Positions 41,400 through 53,307 of a stretch of 64,000 nucleotides of DNA are shown here, piece by piece. Below the pieces are notes generated by a model, which was given only the letters and a program-made list of their open reading frames with translations, was not told the DNA's origin and ran no database searches. The translations under genes were made by a program, and so were the position numbers. The DNA lies in NCBI GenBank assembly GCA_949987705.1, contig OX465282.1, positions 94,662,070-94,726,069 on the forward strand. The letters are read 5' to 3'. This stretch comes from Thereva unica. Taxonomy: Eukaryota > Arthropoda > Insecta > Diptera > Therevidae. Numbering within the stretch: the first letter of the stretch is position 1; the number at the start of each line of letters is the position of its first letter.

Positions 41400-43270
41400 G
41401 AATTCTGCAATTGCCATTAGAAAATTAAAGAATCAATTGTAAAAGAACTATACTGAATATGAGATAAGGCAGGCATTCTACGAAATCTAGAAAGCCAAGG
41501 TTTAATCAAGAGTACGCGAATGCAATTAAAGCTGCTCGAATGAGTACAAAAAACTAAGAAATTACTGTAATTCTATTACCAAAAAAATTATATCATCATT
41601 TCATGGTATAGGGAGTAGCAAAATCGTTTTCGTTCTGGCCATTCAATCAGGGTCATATCATACCTGCCGTTGTCGCCCCGGGGGTCAATTTCATCACCCG
41701 CCCTTTTTCTAATGTTTATTAACGAGCTTCCCTCAATCTCTTCCAAACTACTTCACCTCTTTGTTGACGGCACTATACCTATCTTGTATCTTTGCCTTCT
41801 TGATCATGAACACATGGTCTCTACAACTAACAGGGGCACTAAACGCATTCTTAAATGAAGCCGTGATGAGCTCCACTTTTTCAGAACCCTCTATTGTCAT
41901 ATCTCAAAAGGTGCCCCGCCAACCTATACTTTTTAGTAGAATCTAACGGTTGCTTCATCACATAACAATATTCTAGGCGTGATATTAACTAAGATCTGTG
42001 ATGGAATGACCATATATTCCAAATTACCAAATAAGTGGCTAGTGTTTCCTAATAGGTATTTCTTTTCACTATAGACCTTCTACATCCATCATCACGGGAT
42101 GTAATCTAAAACTTGTTTATTTGGACTGGGGTGCCTCGAAACATTATCGTTACCGGACATTGTGCGAAACCCCTGAAAAAGGTATCTTTAAATGGATTAG
42201 TCGGTTGAGGTGTTATCTTTATATGGAGGCTCTGTCAGTATGGACTTTCCTTCCTTCAGACTTTTATAGACCAACTAATATGGAAGGGGCAAAACTAGAA
42301 AGGGCCGGAGTGAAATTCGGAAGCACGGATCCAAGCTCCGCTTTCACAAACTTGTTTCGAGCAGACCGAAGGCAGAACAGCAGTCAAGATCCTTGAAGTC
42401 AAGAAGCAAACTCAGGGGCCGCAAGAATCGTGTCGAGTTCAATGAAACCAAAACCAAGTACTGTCTATTCTCCACTAAAACCTGCACCAACCTTCCCTTC
42501 ATTTCAGTGGGCGAGGATAATATAACTGCTGATCCATATCTTAACATCCTCGGCGTGACTCTATCCAATGATTTGCGATGGAATAATCACATACTCCAAG
42601 TCACTAAACAAGCGTACCAATGCCTCGGCTTCCTTAAGAGATGCAAGTTTCTCCTTCATCCAACTGCCTTGGCTACAATCTACAAGTCCTACATTCGGCC
42701 ACGCCTTGAGTACAACTCGTATATCTGGGCGGGCGCCCCTAAAACCACCTTGGCTTGGCTAGACAAGGTGCAAAACCGCGCCATCAAACTCATTGGCGAT
42801 AGCACCCTTTGCATTGATCCTTTAAGCCACCGTAGGAATGTAGCAGCGCTCAGCAAGTGTTACCGCTATTTTCATAGCGACTGCTCCACTGAAATCAAAA
42901 ACCTCCTGCCTACACGGCAATTTTTCTCCTGCAACACAAGACTAGCCAACTCGGCTCACCCCTTCACTCTTCAGCCCTCCCCTTCACGCACATTACGTTT
43001 TAGCAGTTCGTTTATAAATAGAACAACTCGATTGTGGAACTCTCTTCCGCAGTCGGTGTTTCCGAGCTCATATAACATCTCAGAGTTCAAACGCAAGGTT
43101 CATCGACATCTACTCATGCACCCTCCAGACCCCTAACCTATCCTATCTCATCTTTCCTTCAGATCAAGCTTACTACTATACATTGCACCATGACTTGTAA
43201 GACATGACGGACTAGTAGTACAAAGGGTGACTCCTAAGCTTCTTCTTGCCACAAAAAAAAAAAAAAAAGA
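41400..43270 (+). pseudogene. LINE 3' half: RT scraps, C-terminal frame, 3' UTR and A tail
   Basis: The peptide GSISSPALFLMFINELPSIS (41676-41735) is the RT block that precedes the YADD box. The box itself reads VDGT here and is ruined. A damaged 41950-42390 follows. Then comes the 247-residue open frame described separately. The 3' untranslated region ends in a 17-base A run interrupted once (43253-43269). The copy is 5'-damaged and cannot be active. Confidence 0.8.
42393..43136 (+). CDS. LINE C-terminal open frame (post-RT domain), partial
   Basis: This is the best-preserved piece of the dominant LINE family, at 247 residues. It begins in the region after the RT catalytic site (NRVEFNETKTKYCLFSTK). 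It passes through NILGVTLSNDLRWNNHILQ and IYKSYIRPRLEYNSYIWAG and ends with FINRTTRLWNSLPQSVFPSS and EFKRKVHRHLL. This thumb and C-terminal order is shared by CR1, Jockey and related LINEs, and I cannot fix the clade. There is no cysteine-rich C-terminal motif. The start codon is internal and the N-terminal RT is frameshifted, so it is a pseudogene fragment with a long surviving frame. Confidence 0.8.
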   Translation: MKSRSKLRGRKNRVEFNETKTKYCLFSTKTCTNLPFISVGEDNITADPYLNILGVTLSNDLRWNNHILQVTKQAYQCLGFLKRCKFLLHPTALATIYKSYIRPRLEYNSYIWAGAPKTTLAWLDKVQNRAIKLIGDSTLCIDPLSHRRNVAALSKCYRYFHSDCSTEIKNLLPTRQFFSCNTRLANSAHPFTLQPSPSRTLRFSSSFINRTTRLWNSLPQSVFPSSYNISEFKRKVHRHLLMHPPDP

Positions 43271-43617
43271 TAGCCGCTGTTTTGCCCAAACTTGCTGAGC
43301 CCACTAAAATATTGGCAGCACCAGCTCCCATATCATCTAGGAGAAACAGTTCCAGGCCGTTCTGGTATGCTACCTAAATGGATCGGTTAGAACCCCCAGG
43401 GGAGCCGGAATGACCCTCGTGACAACAAGAAGACCCGCCGCTGCCTCGCCATAAGTTTTTGCACTCACCAGAAGGCCCCAGTGGTTTTGGAGAGTCCCAA
43501 GGCGCACACCAGAGGCCCACTTTCGTGAATTTCTTTTCGTGAACTCCAGACCGAAAGCACAGACGCAGTAGCCCGGAAAGCCCCAGTTGTTCGGGATCAC
43601 TATGGCAGTGGCACAAT

Positions 43618-43727
43618 TTTCGCGGGGCCGGATGTAGGAATTGTAGATTATAGCCCTGACCGACGGCTGAAGGAGGAAATTACATGTTTTAAGGAATCCC
43701 AAGCATTGTGATACTTTTTTATAGACC
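43618..43727 (-). pseudogene. LINE fragment, left of the foldback
   Basis: The minus-strand peptide KKVSQCLGFLKTCNFLLQ then IIYNSYIRP matches the dominant LINE family (QCLGFLKRCKFLL, IYKSYIRP). It continues, after the foldback, at 44569-45390. Confidence 0.75.
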
Positions 43728-44568
43728 GGCGCTGGAGGTAGTTGAGTATGCAAAATATGAGGACCGCATTCTGTTAACAGAGATCCGTTAAGAATAGCTC
43801 AAAGAGGAATAATATGGATGTTGCCGGTCAATTTTTGGGTCCAATTTATTTTACCCCCTCTTTTTTTGTTGGCACCTCTACATCTCAGGGGGGCCGCTTT
43901 TTGACGATGGATTATGACGAATCACTGCAAAATAAGTCGAAAATATGAAATAAAATTTTTCGATATCACGCTTAGTTTTCGAGATATCGACACTTGAAGT
44001 TGACGTTTTGAGGTATTTCCCCCAAGTTTGTAGTTATATAACAGCTACCACATCCATGGTGCTGATATTTTAATTATGAATTTGAATGAATCACCCCTAA
44101 ATAAAACGAAAATGTAAAATAATTTTTTTCGATATGTATCTTGCTTCGTTTTTGAGATATCGATACTTGAAGTTTTAGGTATTTTCAAAAACATGTTACA
44201 GCGTTAATCGTTTTCAAAAAATACTAATAGCTCAGGGGGGGGGGGGCTGGAGGGATACAAAATGTGAAGACCGCGTTTTATCAATTGTTTTGATCTGAGA
44301 AAGGTTTACAGATTATAATTCTTGATGTTGCCAGAAGCTTCATTGGTCCATTTTTTTTATACCCCCTCCGCTTAGATATCCAAAAATCGATAAAGAAAAT
44401 GCTTTAAAGCAATTTTAATGATTGTTTCAGTGTCTATATGAAGTTTTTAGTCATGATTAAAGGTAATACCGGCAACATCCATATTATTCCTCTTTGAGCT
44501 ATTCTTAACGGATCTCTGTTAACAGAATGCGGTCCTCATATTTTGCATACTCAACTACCTCCAGCGCC
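43728..44568. mobile_element. Foldback element with perfect 101-bp arms
   Basis: Positions 43728-43828 and 44468-44568 are perfect inverted copies over 101 bp by eye, with ends GGCGCTGGAGG and its complement. Inside, a second, weaker pair carries GGTCCA and ACCCCCTC blocks next to poly-G (44237-44247), and related phrases repeat near 43850-43990 and 44228-44370. It has no coding frame. It is inserted in a minus-strand LINE. I found no clear target duplication. Confidence 0.85.
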
Positions 44569-45390
44569 TGCACTATTAGCGATTTGGAATATGTGATTAC
44601 TCCAAAGCAGATCGTCAGATAATGTTATGCCTAGGATATTGAGAGATTGTTATGCCATCAGTTCTAGACTATAGAACTGTCGTCAGCAAAGCTGGGAAGT
44701 GAGTTGGATGGGATGAGAGCAGGTCATTTATAAAAACTAGGAAGAGAGCTGGTGATAGAATTGAGCCGTGGGGAGCGCCTGCAGAGATGGTGTGGAGATT
44801 AGATTCCACGCCGTCCAATACTACCTTGATTGAACGGTTAGAAAGGAAACTCTCAATCCAATTCTTTAGAAGAAAGTCAATACCAATATCTTAGAGTTTA
44901 CTCAATAGAGCGGGGTGCCATATTCTATCGAAGGCTTTGAAGATATCGAGAGTAAGCAGGCCGGATTCACCAAAACGATGAATTTTTTGGTAGAGGTGCT
45001 CAGTTAAGCATACAAGGAGGTCGCCAGTAGATCTTTTAGATCTAAAGCCGTACTTCTTGTCATCGAAAATTTGATTCATTCAAGATATTCCATAAGCTTT
45101 GTGTTTATTATTGTCTCCATGATTATTGGAGAGAATAGAAGTAATTGCTATTGCTATTGATTGTTAGAGGGGTCGCAGGAGTCACCCTTTCTCGGTATAG
45201 GCTGAACATGGGCCAGTTTCCAGGAGTCAGGGAAGCTCCGGAGAAGTATGAAAGGGCGTAGAGTTTTCGCAGAGGTTTAGCCAAAGGCGGGGCACATTTT
45301 TTAAGAACCATAGCGGGAATATTAACGAGGCCAGTAGATTTATTGGAATAGTACAATAAGCCAAGTAAGTGGCCGCGGCACCTCACTAGA
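44569..45390 (-). pseudogene. LINE reverse transcriptase (minus), split by the foldback
   Basis: Minus-strand peptides in order are FPDSW-like and ISPIII, then KKYGFRSKRSTGDLLVCLTE and GLLTLDIFKAFDRIWHPALL. WIESFLSNRS and GAPHGSILSPALFLVFINDL complete it. These are RT motifs 1 to 5, including the DIFKAF aspartate. Several frameshifts are present. The downstream end continues at 43618-43727. Confidence 0.85.
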
Positions 45391-45399
45391 AAAAGAAGA

Positions 45400-47470
45400 A
45401 GGGTCGGGTCTATGAAAGTAAGGAATAGCCATGTAATAACGAAAACTCAGTTTCTCCTGCTATGGATCGAGTTCCCCGAAGTTAATGGGTTTTTTTTTCA
45501 TTCGAGAGCTGTGCCTAATGGCCATTAACTTTTCCATTTTTTTGCTTTTGAACAGATTCTGAAGCGCCAAAAAGGAATGCTAACGCGCTTCTTATTTATA
45601 TCCCAATTCCTTTCCTTTTAACACAGGCATGTCATGAAAGCCAAGCGCTTACATTTTGTTGATGATGAAGAATTCGAACCTGGGAATTAAAGCTCCTGAC
45701 CCATAGTATCAATATATTACAGCTGTTTTTCTGAAATCCAGCCCATAATAATTTTTCAGTTTCAATAATTAAGTTTTACACAAATAGCTGAAAGACAGGT
45801 TTTAAAATAATTATTCAATAGCATTAATTCAATAATAAAATTTTACATATTGTTTTCATCAGAAATAGTGTTTCACTGACGAGGTTTCACAAAAACCACA
45901 AATTTCCCAAAATAAAAGAAGATTAAGGAATAAGAGAAAACTTAGAAAAATAAAGCAAAAGTTTGGGGTATCGAGTGTGTGCTTCCAGAGAGCTTCCATA
46001 ACATATGAATTGGAAGCGCTACATTGCTGCCTCTTTTGGCAGCGCTTGATTAATTTCCCTCTAGGTTGTTACAATCACAAAAACTTGCATCTCAATTGCT
46101 TTTCAGTAATATCGTTTTATGAAATCCACTAATAACGAATATTCGTAATAACTTCGAATCCTATTACAAGGCACTATCAAACATTCAAAACTCATCAGGA
46201 TTACACCAATGAAAAAAAATCGACCGACGAGTCCTTTTCGCTCTCAAAAATAAAGGAAAGGGGCAAATATCTGACATGTCATTGCTGAAAATAAGACGAG
46301 AAAAAAAGAGTTTGGCAAAAAGTTCAAAAAGACGAGCTTCTCCAATATGATAGGACAAATGTTCTTTGACTAGCCTTTGGCAATCTTTTTTCATTAAAGT
46401 CCAGCACAGAAACAGAAAGCAAAATTCTGACGTCTAATATTTATTACTCGGTCCCATTTCTACTTTCCTCTTCTACTTTCTTTTCGTTTTTCTGCTTCTT
46501 TTTTTAACTGGAATTAAGAGCACTACGAAAATATTGCAGAGCCTTTCATTTTCCATTGCTTTCGTATTCATCCTTATGTGACTTGGACTGTGTAACGTCG
46601 GGATTGGGACAGAGTCCTCCAGCGAAGGATATACATATACCACTAAATGCATGGATATATCGTAGCTGATTGTTGGTCACGGAATACAACAACCTCCAGG
46701 CACAACTGGGCTAAATGTTCTGAACTTGGAGTTTCATGAAATTACGGCCCCAAGGCTAGGGGAAAATGTTCAGTCCGTTAACTTGTTGAACATTGTACAA
46801 AAAGGACTTGGCCAGAAAACTGTTTTCAGCTTGCGAGGATTTTTTTTGTTTTTTTTTTATTTTTTTTTTTGTTGCTTTAGCTGCGCGTAGTTCGCATTTA
46901 TTTTGTCTCATTTTGTTATTTCATAATTTATTAAAAAATGATGGCAGCGTGTTTTGCAAAACTTTATTATGCACGTCGAGTCATTCTAGAGCACTGACAT
47001 ATAGAATTATTATATGTCAGTGTTCTAGAGCAGTATACAAGTGTAAATATTTGTAGTGGAAAAGGCATACGTATTGGTTGATGACACAAATTTACTACTA
47101 TTCAAGTTAAGTATACATATACATTATTACAATTCTCACGAAAATAATTAATTTTTTTATGCAATATGTATAGATGGAAGGAAAATAATTATATTTTAAT
47201 TTAACTTTTTAAGTTTTATAACCTTCTGTTTTATAAGTTTTCCCTGTGCTGTGTTTTTCCTGTCTATATTCCTTTAATTCTTTCCCACTGATTTTTAAAA
47301 TTTTTCATTATGGCTGCTTCTGATTTCTTGGTTGTATGTTTCGTTGCTCCTAATTATGAATCGTTTTCCAAATCGAGCATGCAATGAGGGAATGTTACTG
47401 TATATCGCTTGCTCCTCCTCCTCAGGATTGAAAATATGAATTCTGAATGCAAGAAGTTAAAGAAACAAAA
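45400..47470. other. Unassigned sequence
   Basis: No gene is visible. There is a T-rich run at 46840-46870. A small hairpin at about 46984-47028 has TCTAGAGCACTGACATATA against its near-complement. The rest is ordinary AT-rich DNA with short frames. Confidence 0.5.
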
Positions 47471-47479
47471 AAAAAATTA

Positions 47480-47839
47480 AAAACCGACTTCAGAAAAAAA
47501 CCGCACAAAGTGCACAAAAAAGGATGAAATAATTGTTTGTAATTCTTAACAACATTGATCCAATCAGAATGGATCTAGAAAGAAGAATCACTTTTGAAGA
47601 CGGTGCTAACACCTGTGGGTGATGTACATATTAAGGGCATAAGCCTAACAAAGAAATGAAAACAATTCCCGAAGCAAAGTTAGTGCAATCAAAGACAACT
47701 ACTACCTGGCACCGTCTTCAAAAGTGATTCTTCTTTCTAGATCCATTCTGATTGGATTAATGTTGTTAAGAATTACAAATAATTATTTCATCCTCTTTTG
47801 TGCACTTTGTGCGGTTTTTTTCTGAAGTCGGTTTTTAAA
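47480..47839. repeat. Inverted repeat, about 127-bp arms, in copy B
   Basis: The arms 47480-47606 and 47707-47839 differ at only a few positions by eye, with about 100 bp between them. The same structure is cut by the window edge in copy A (1-27 and 128-255). Confidence 0.9.
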
Positions 47840-49080
47840 TTTTTTTTTTATTTCGTACTTTTTAGTCCATTCATTTTTTTCGGGGGCAATATAAAAAAAA
47901 ATATTAAGGTAGGTCTACACGGCACAAATAGATCGTTGCGTGTGAACTCAACTGTTCGGCTTGCACAATCTAAAAGGTTTGGATTGTACCAAATATGTCT
48001 CGGTGATGTTCGACCACTTGATCCTCCGACCTTATCACAATCAATGTAACATAATATAACGTCTAGATAAGTATAAATATAATGCGCAATAACTAATGGA
48101 GGTAATTTTCACTCGTCATTTGCACTCAGTTTATTTACACAATTCGACTTGGGCCAGACAATTTAAAAAACTAAATCGTTACCATTACGATAAGTATGAC
48201 ACGCTGCCGTAGTATCGTTTAACCGACGATGCAGCGTACGTATTGCAAGAATGATTCTTCTTTTTAAATCCATTCGGAGAAATATAACACGCCGCCGCGC
48301 CATCGAAAAAATCTAAGCAGTAGCTAAATAGTTTTTGCAGTAATGTACATATTTGCATATTTTCGGACGAATTTAAAAAAAAAACTTATTTAATGTGAAA
48401 CAAAATTCTCCGGGGCAAATTAAAAGAAATATTTATTGTGAAGTCGATAGCTTACTGTACTATACTCGTCATACACTTTCATTCGATACCCATAACAAGG
48501 ACGTTGTAAAGAAAAAGTTAGCCGCCATTTTGTGTTGGCCTCCATTTTGGGTTTTGAATGATGCCACATAGCGAAGTGCGTTTTTCTTGTCACACCCTTC
48601 CATTTGATACCCATTTCGAGGGTCGGGGAGCCCAATTGCAAAATTCGACTGCCATCTTGGAACCGCCATCTTGATTTTTTAACAAAATGATCAGATTGTA
48701 TTGTCATGCGAACTATACGTATGTGTAAAATTTGCAGTTGATCGGTTATATGGAAGTGGGTCAACATCAAGTTCAACATTTGTTTACAGTACACACCCAT
48801 ACAAATCAAGGAAATATAAGCTGAATTGTCATTGATAGCGGGGAAATCAAATGTAAACAATAAAATTCTTTGATTCTTCACCCACGTCATGGTATATTTC
48901 TTTATTCAATATAAACAATAGTTTTTGAACTGCAAATCAAAACTATATGACATAATTTCGTTATCATCGGTTTTTGTCCTGGAAGCAAATTTAGAGAAGT
49001 ATTCACGTCAAAAACTTGTTTCATATGAAACAAAATTCCTCGAAGGAAATTAAAAAAAAAATTATTATGACGAAAAAAAA

Positions 49081-49156
49081 GCACCGCGCAGCCGAAGAAT
49101 CGAACTCGGAGCCCCAGATGAGGGTACTTCTCCCTAGCCTTCTGCGCCATGGCAGA
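49081..49156 (-). other. tRNA-like block 1 of copy B
   Basis: This is almost identical to 843-917. Box-A-like and box-B-like sequences (GAGTTCGATTC) are present on the minus strand. Confidence 0.6.
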
Positions 49157-49224
49157 TACTATCAGTGGTTGACTAATATGTTAGTAAATCATTTCAGAAA
49201 GAAGAAAAAGAGAAAACAAACTAC

Positions 49225-49305
49225 CCCGACCGACCAGGTTCGAACCTGCAACGCCACACGCCGCTGGATCGAGGATCCAACGCGCTACGCACTCTCCCAC
49301 CGGCC
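49225..49305 (-). other. tRNA-like block 2 of copy B
   Basis: This is almost identical to 987-1068, with the box B match GGTTCGAACCT on the minus strand. Confidence 0.6.
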
Positions 49306-49481
49306 ATCTACCAGTTTTGCAACACTAAAGTAATTTGTTTGGTGGAAACTCCCCCTTCAAATGAACCAAAAAAAAGCAAAACAGTTATTAGGTTACAAAG
49401 TTATGCGTGAATAGGACTACAAAATACCTACACGTCGAATTGAGTAACCTCCTCTTTTTTTGAAGTCGGCTAAAAAAAGTT

Positions 49482-50236
49482 AAGTTGCCATTGATATCGA
49501 GGAAATTAAATGTAAACAATAAAATTCTTTGATTCTTCATCCACGTCATGGTATATTTCTTTATTCGATATAAACAATAGTTTTTTGAGCTGCAAATTTC
49601 GCCATAATTTCGTTCTCATCGGCTTTTGTTCTGGAAGCAAATTTACAGACGTATTCACGTCGAAAACTTGTTTAATATGGAACAAAATTCCCCGAAGGAA
49701 ATTTAAAAATAATTATTTTGTCGATATATAGAAAAAAAGCACCGCGAGCCCAAGGATCGAACTCGCACCCCACAGATCCCACAGACAAGAATACTTCTCT
49801 CTAGCCCTTTGCGCTATGTCAAGTACTATCGGCCGCTGACCAATATGTTAATAAATCATTTCAGAAAGAAGAAAAAGAGAAAAAGAAAACAACCGGCCTG
49901 CCCCGACCAGGGATCGAACCTGCAAACGCCACACTACGCTGAATCGAGGATCCGTCGCTCTACCCACTCCCCCATCGACCTGCTGCCAGATTTACAACAA
50001 TAAAGTAATTTGTTCGGTGCCTATGAAATGTTTAGGTTGAACCAATTTTAACAGTTTTTTATGCTTAACTTCGAACTCCGTTATCAGAATTTAGAAAAAA
50101 AATTAACGGGACCACCGTGGGAAGCTCCCCCTTCAAATGAACCAAAAAAAGCAAAAAAGTTATTGGGTTACAAAGTTAGGCGTGAACAGGACCACAAAAT
50201 ACCTACACGTCGAATTGAGTAACCTCTCCGTTCGTT
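49482..50236. mobile_element. Interspersed repeat, copy C (partial, diverged), directly after copy B
   Basis: This sequence is parallel to 48826-49450 of copy B but more diverged. It includes both tRNA-like blocks (49738-49822 and 49901-49980) and the end CTACACGTCGAATTGAGTAA. The left inverted-repeat part is absent. A 100-bp segment (50020-50115) before the end has no counterpart in copy B. Copies B and C form a head-to-tail pair. Confidence 0.75.
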
Positions 50237-50650
50237 TTACTTTTCTCCTTTCTCCTCGGCCCCTTCGTTTTCATATCGTGACTACAGCAATATCAATTTA
50301 GATCAGCTTGCTGAATGCGCCTCTTCTTAACCTTGGGGTGATATCTACAACACTACTTGTGTTGACACTAAGTTCGATCCCTTGATCTCCTTTATTCAAT
50401 CTATTTATGATCAGTGAGTTCCCATAGTCACAAGAAGATGAGGCCCGTCTGCAACGGGACCTGATAAGACAGCGCGAGTTTATGTACAGTTGTTATCGTA
50501 TCACTAAGGTCCCCGGTTGCCTTAATGAATACAAGAAGGTTAAATCCGCTAAACGTGAGTATTATTCCCGCAAGCTTTCGCCCAATTTAAACTCCAAACA
50601 ACTCGGTCAAATCTTCGTTCGCTAGGCATTCATGCTTCTGTGCCTATCTC
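50230..50650 (+). pseudogene. LINE endonuclease-RT linker fragment
   Basis: Peptides FSYRDYSNINLDQLAECA, WGDIYNTTCVDTKFDPLISF and, in a shifted frame, EYKKVKSAKREYYSRKLSPN match the linker region between endonuclease and RT of the dominant LINE family (compare NAKVKTAKREFCSRKLD at 14200-14340). Confidence 0.75.
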
Positions 50651-50744
50651 TTTTAATTAAAACGTTTTTCTTAGCTCGCTTTCTTGTCTGTTTGTCAGGT
50701 ACAAATTGCTGAAATTTTGCACACATTTTTAGCTCCGATGACAA

Positions 50745-51050
50745 TGCAATATGGTGTACTCAATATAGCGTTAGATCCATGACAGCCATCTCAACAGGGC
50801 GGATTACCATATTCTTCACCACCCCTTCGAAATGGGTATCAAATGAAAGGGTATCATAAGTAAAATACAATAAGCAATATAGTATATCTAATATACCGTT
50901 AGATCCATGGCGTCCATCTCAAGAGGGCGGATTACTATTTTCTTCATAATACCCGAGACACGGGTAACAAATGAAAGGGTATGATAAGTAGAATACAATA
51001 AGCAATATAGTACACTCAATATATCGTTAGATCCATGGCGGTCGTGGGGC
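50745..51050. repeat. Three imperfect 128-bp tandem units
   Basis: GTTAGATCCATG recurs at 50770, 50898 and 51026, exactly 128 bp apart. Intervening phrases (AGGGCGGATTAC, CAAATGAAAGGGTAT, AATACAATAAGCAATATAGT) also repeat. It is non-coding. Confidence 0.85.
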
Positions 51051-52415
51051 GCATACATGATTGATGCGAATGAATTCTCAACCCAGCTACTCTGCACTCC
51101 TAACTATTGTCTATAGCATGCGCCCCACGTTTTTTCGTTTTAAATCTTACAAATATTTTCATAGCTGTTACAAATTCACAATCACAAATTTTCAGTATAC
51201 TATTTGTATGGTGTTAGAAATATGTAAGAGGTTCTAAATCTGTATGGGGCTAGAAGAAATTATTTTATAATTTTTAGTTTGTTTTAAAAACGTGGTATAT
51301 TATAAAGTTGTTTTTATCTAAATAGTTTTTGAACCCAAAACCAAGCCTATTGGTGAACCGGAAGCCAGCCCCCAACAACCCCAAAACTTAAATTTTTTTC
51401 TTCTTCCAAAACAATGATTCCCCCACGCCACACAAACACCTTCTAGATATAAGAAAATTTGTATAACCATATTACCCCCTCGAGCATCCGAAATTATGCC
51501 TACCACTAGGGGGTGAAAACTGAACTATTTAATTTTATACCTAAACTACAATGTTACACATAAACTGCAATTAAATAATTTTGTTCTTATCATCATATTA
51601 TTTTCTTTTAAGCAATTAAGAACATTTGTTAGAACTTAGTTAATATTTAATGCACAAAAGAAATTCATATTTAGTTCTTATTATTATTAGGTTTATAGAA
51701 TCTACTCTTGAGTGTTTGAGGAATCTCCAACTTAGATTTTGATGTGTGCGTTCTACATAATAAAAGCGTTGCTCAGGGAATTATTGAGAGATGTCGAAAA
51801 AGGCTCAATCACTGAAAAATGGTGGGGTTGCCGAAAAGTCTTAGGCACTTTCCACACAGGGATGCTAAAATATCGTATACTTTAAGACTGGGATATAGAG
51901 ACTTGGAGACTCGAGACTGTAGTTGCTCGTCAACTTCACACGGCCGCGATTGAAGTTGCCTATCGACATTCCTCAAATATTTTCTTTGGACTACGGATGT
52001 GCTTTTATACAGTGCACTTTGCAAAATGTCTAAGGATACTATAGTCTATCTATTATGTCTTAAAAAAGGGCATTAAGGAACTAAGACGTCCACGAGGCTT
52101 TATTGCAGGAATCGTTCAATGGATCATTTAAGAAGAAAAAACCTTGGAGTGCTATTAAATCAGAAGGTGGAAATTGGAGGTAGGGGTCAAAATGGACCTT
52201 TTTTAGTTCTTGCAAGATATCTCGCAAACGAACCAAAATATCAATATACTTTATATGAAATTTTTTGTAGAGAATATACTTTCCCATGAAAACGGCTTAT
52301 TTAAAAAAAAAATTATGTCAAAAATGTTGAAACAAAAAGAAAACAAAAGTCAAAATTTCGACGTTTTTTTTTTGCTTTTTTCCCTATAATTTTTTTTGGT
52401 CAGAGATAGGTATAG
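51051..52415. other. Unassigned sequence
   Basis: The short inverted pair CGTGGGGCGCAT (51044-51055) and ATGCGCCCCACG (about 51119-51130) encloses about 65 bp. Otherwise I see only short frames. Confidence 0.5.
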
Positions 52416-52424
52416 GTATTGCTT

Positions 52425-52700
52425 AATCCTTACTAATATTATAAATGCGAAAGTAACTTTGTATGGCTGTCTCTCTGTTACTCTTTCACGTCTAAACCGC
52501 TTAACCGGGTTTGATGAAATTTGTTACAGAGACAGATTAGACTTTCGAGAAGGACATAGGCGAAAAAAGGTTTGAAGGGATAGAAATAGGGGATGAAAGT
52601 TCGTATTGAAATCGATATTTTAAACATTGGCTATATAAAATGACTAATTGGGTGTTGCTGTGTTAGAAGACCTCAATGGCAAAGTTTATGTATATAGTTT
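52425..52700. mobile_element. Helitron-like terminus or similar widespread insect repeat
   Basis: The phrase TCCTTACTAATATTATAAAT, followed by GCGAAAGTAACTTTG, a CTGT-rich stretch, TCTAAACCGCTTAACCGG and TTTGATGAAATTTG, is one I recognise from arthropod genomes at the end of Helitron-like elements. Only this end is seen, and no Rep/helicase is nearby. The assignment rests on memory of the phrase. Confidence 0.5.
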
Positions 52701-53039
52701 TCATGATTATCGAAAGGACCATAATTTGTAGATTGTTTGTTAGACTAGCATGTCGAGGCTCCTAATCACTGGTTGCGTAGCTGCCGAGTATCCGTGACTG
52801 GAGTATATCTCCATATGAGTGCCGCCGTCTGATTACGAATGACCTGTCGTTTAGACGCCGAGTATTACAGTCCTTTCGAGATTTGAGCGTGTGAGCAGTG
52901 CCTAAATGACTGAACTATGAGCTCAATGATCGATGGGGTGTTCTGATTGATCGTCTGGGACGTTTTTGCGCAAAGCTCTATAATTAAGTTTGTACGCGGT
53001 TACCACAGAATCGATCCCTAGGGAATAACGGCAAAGATG

Positions 53040-53115
53040 GTGTAGGTTTTATATTAGACGCCATCTAATACTTCTTTGATTGGTTAGAAAATAAACTCTC
53101 AATGTAATTCTTTAG
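53040..53115 (-). pseudogene. Short LINE scrap
   Basis: The sequence GAAAATAAACTCTCAATG with neighbouring AATTCTTTAGAA parallels 44845-44875 in the minus-strand LINE RT (GGAAACTCTCAATCCAATTC). Confidence 0.5.
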
Positions 53116-53307
53116 AATTGTACATTTCAAAACAAAAGTCAAACAACCGATAATTATGTCAATGAGACTTTTACCGATAAAATATTTATTTAGAGAAAGG
53201 AAACTTTATAGCTAGATACCTATCTCACAGATAGCAAATTTTTTTCCCACTCCCATATTGTTACACAACTAGACTGTAAGTTTACATCCTTTGACGATTC
53301 TTATTTA

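Larger units (their letters stand above)
47478..49481. mobile_element. Interspersed repeat, copy B (complete ends)
   Basis: It runs from TTAAAAACCGACTTCA at the left to TGAAGTCGGCTAAAAAAA at the right, so its termini are inverted. Just inside the left end is a near-perfect inverted repeat (47480-47606 against 47707-47839). Copy A matches it except for two segments that A lacks (about 47870-48220 and 48680-48966). It has two tRNA-like blocks near the right end. The inner right end (GTCGAATTGAGTAACCTCC) matches, as I remember it, a phrase common in insect repeats. No transposase is encoded. Confidence 0.8.

Noticed and set aside
46984..47028. Small hairpin as microRNA precursor
   Set aside because: A 19-bp stem with a mismatch and a 7-base loop is too short, and there is no supporting context.
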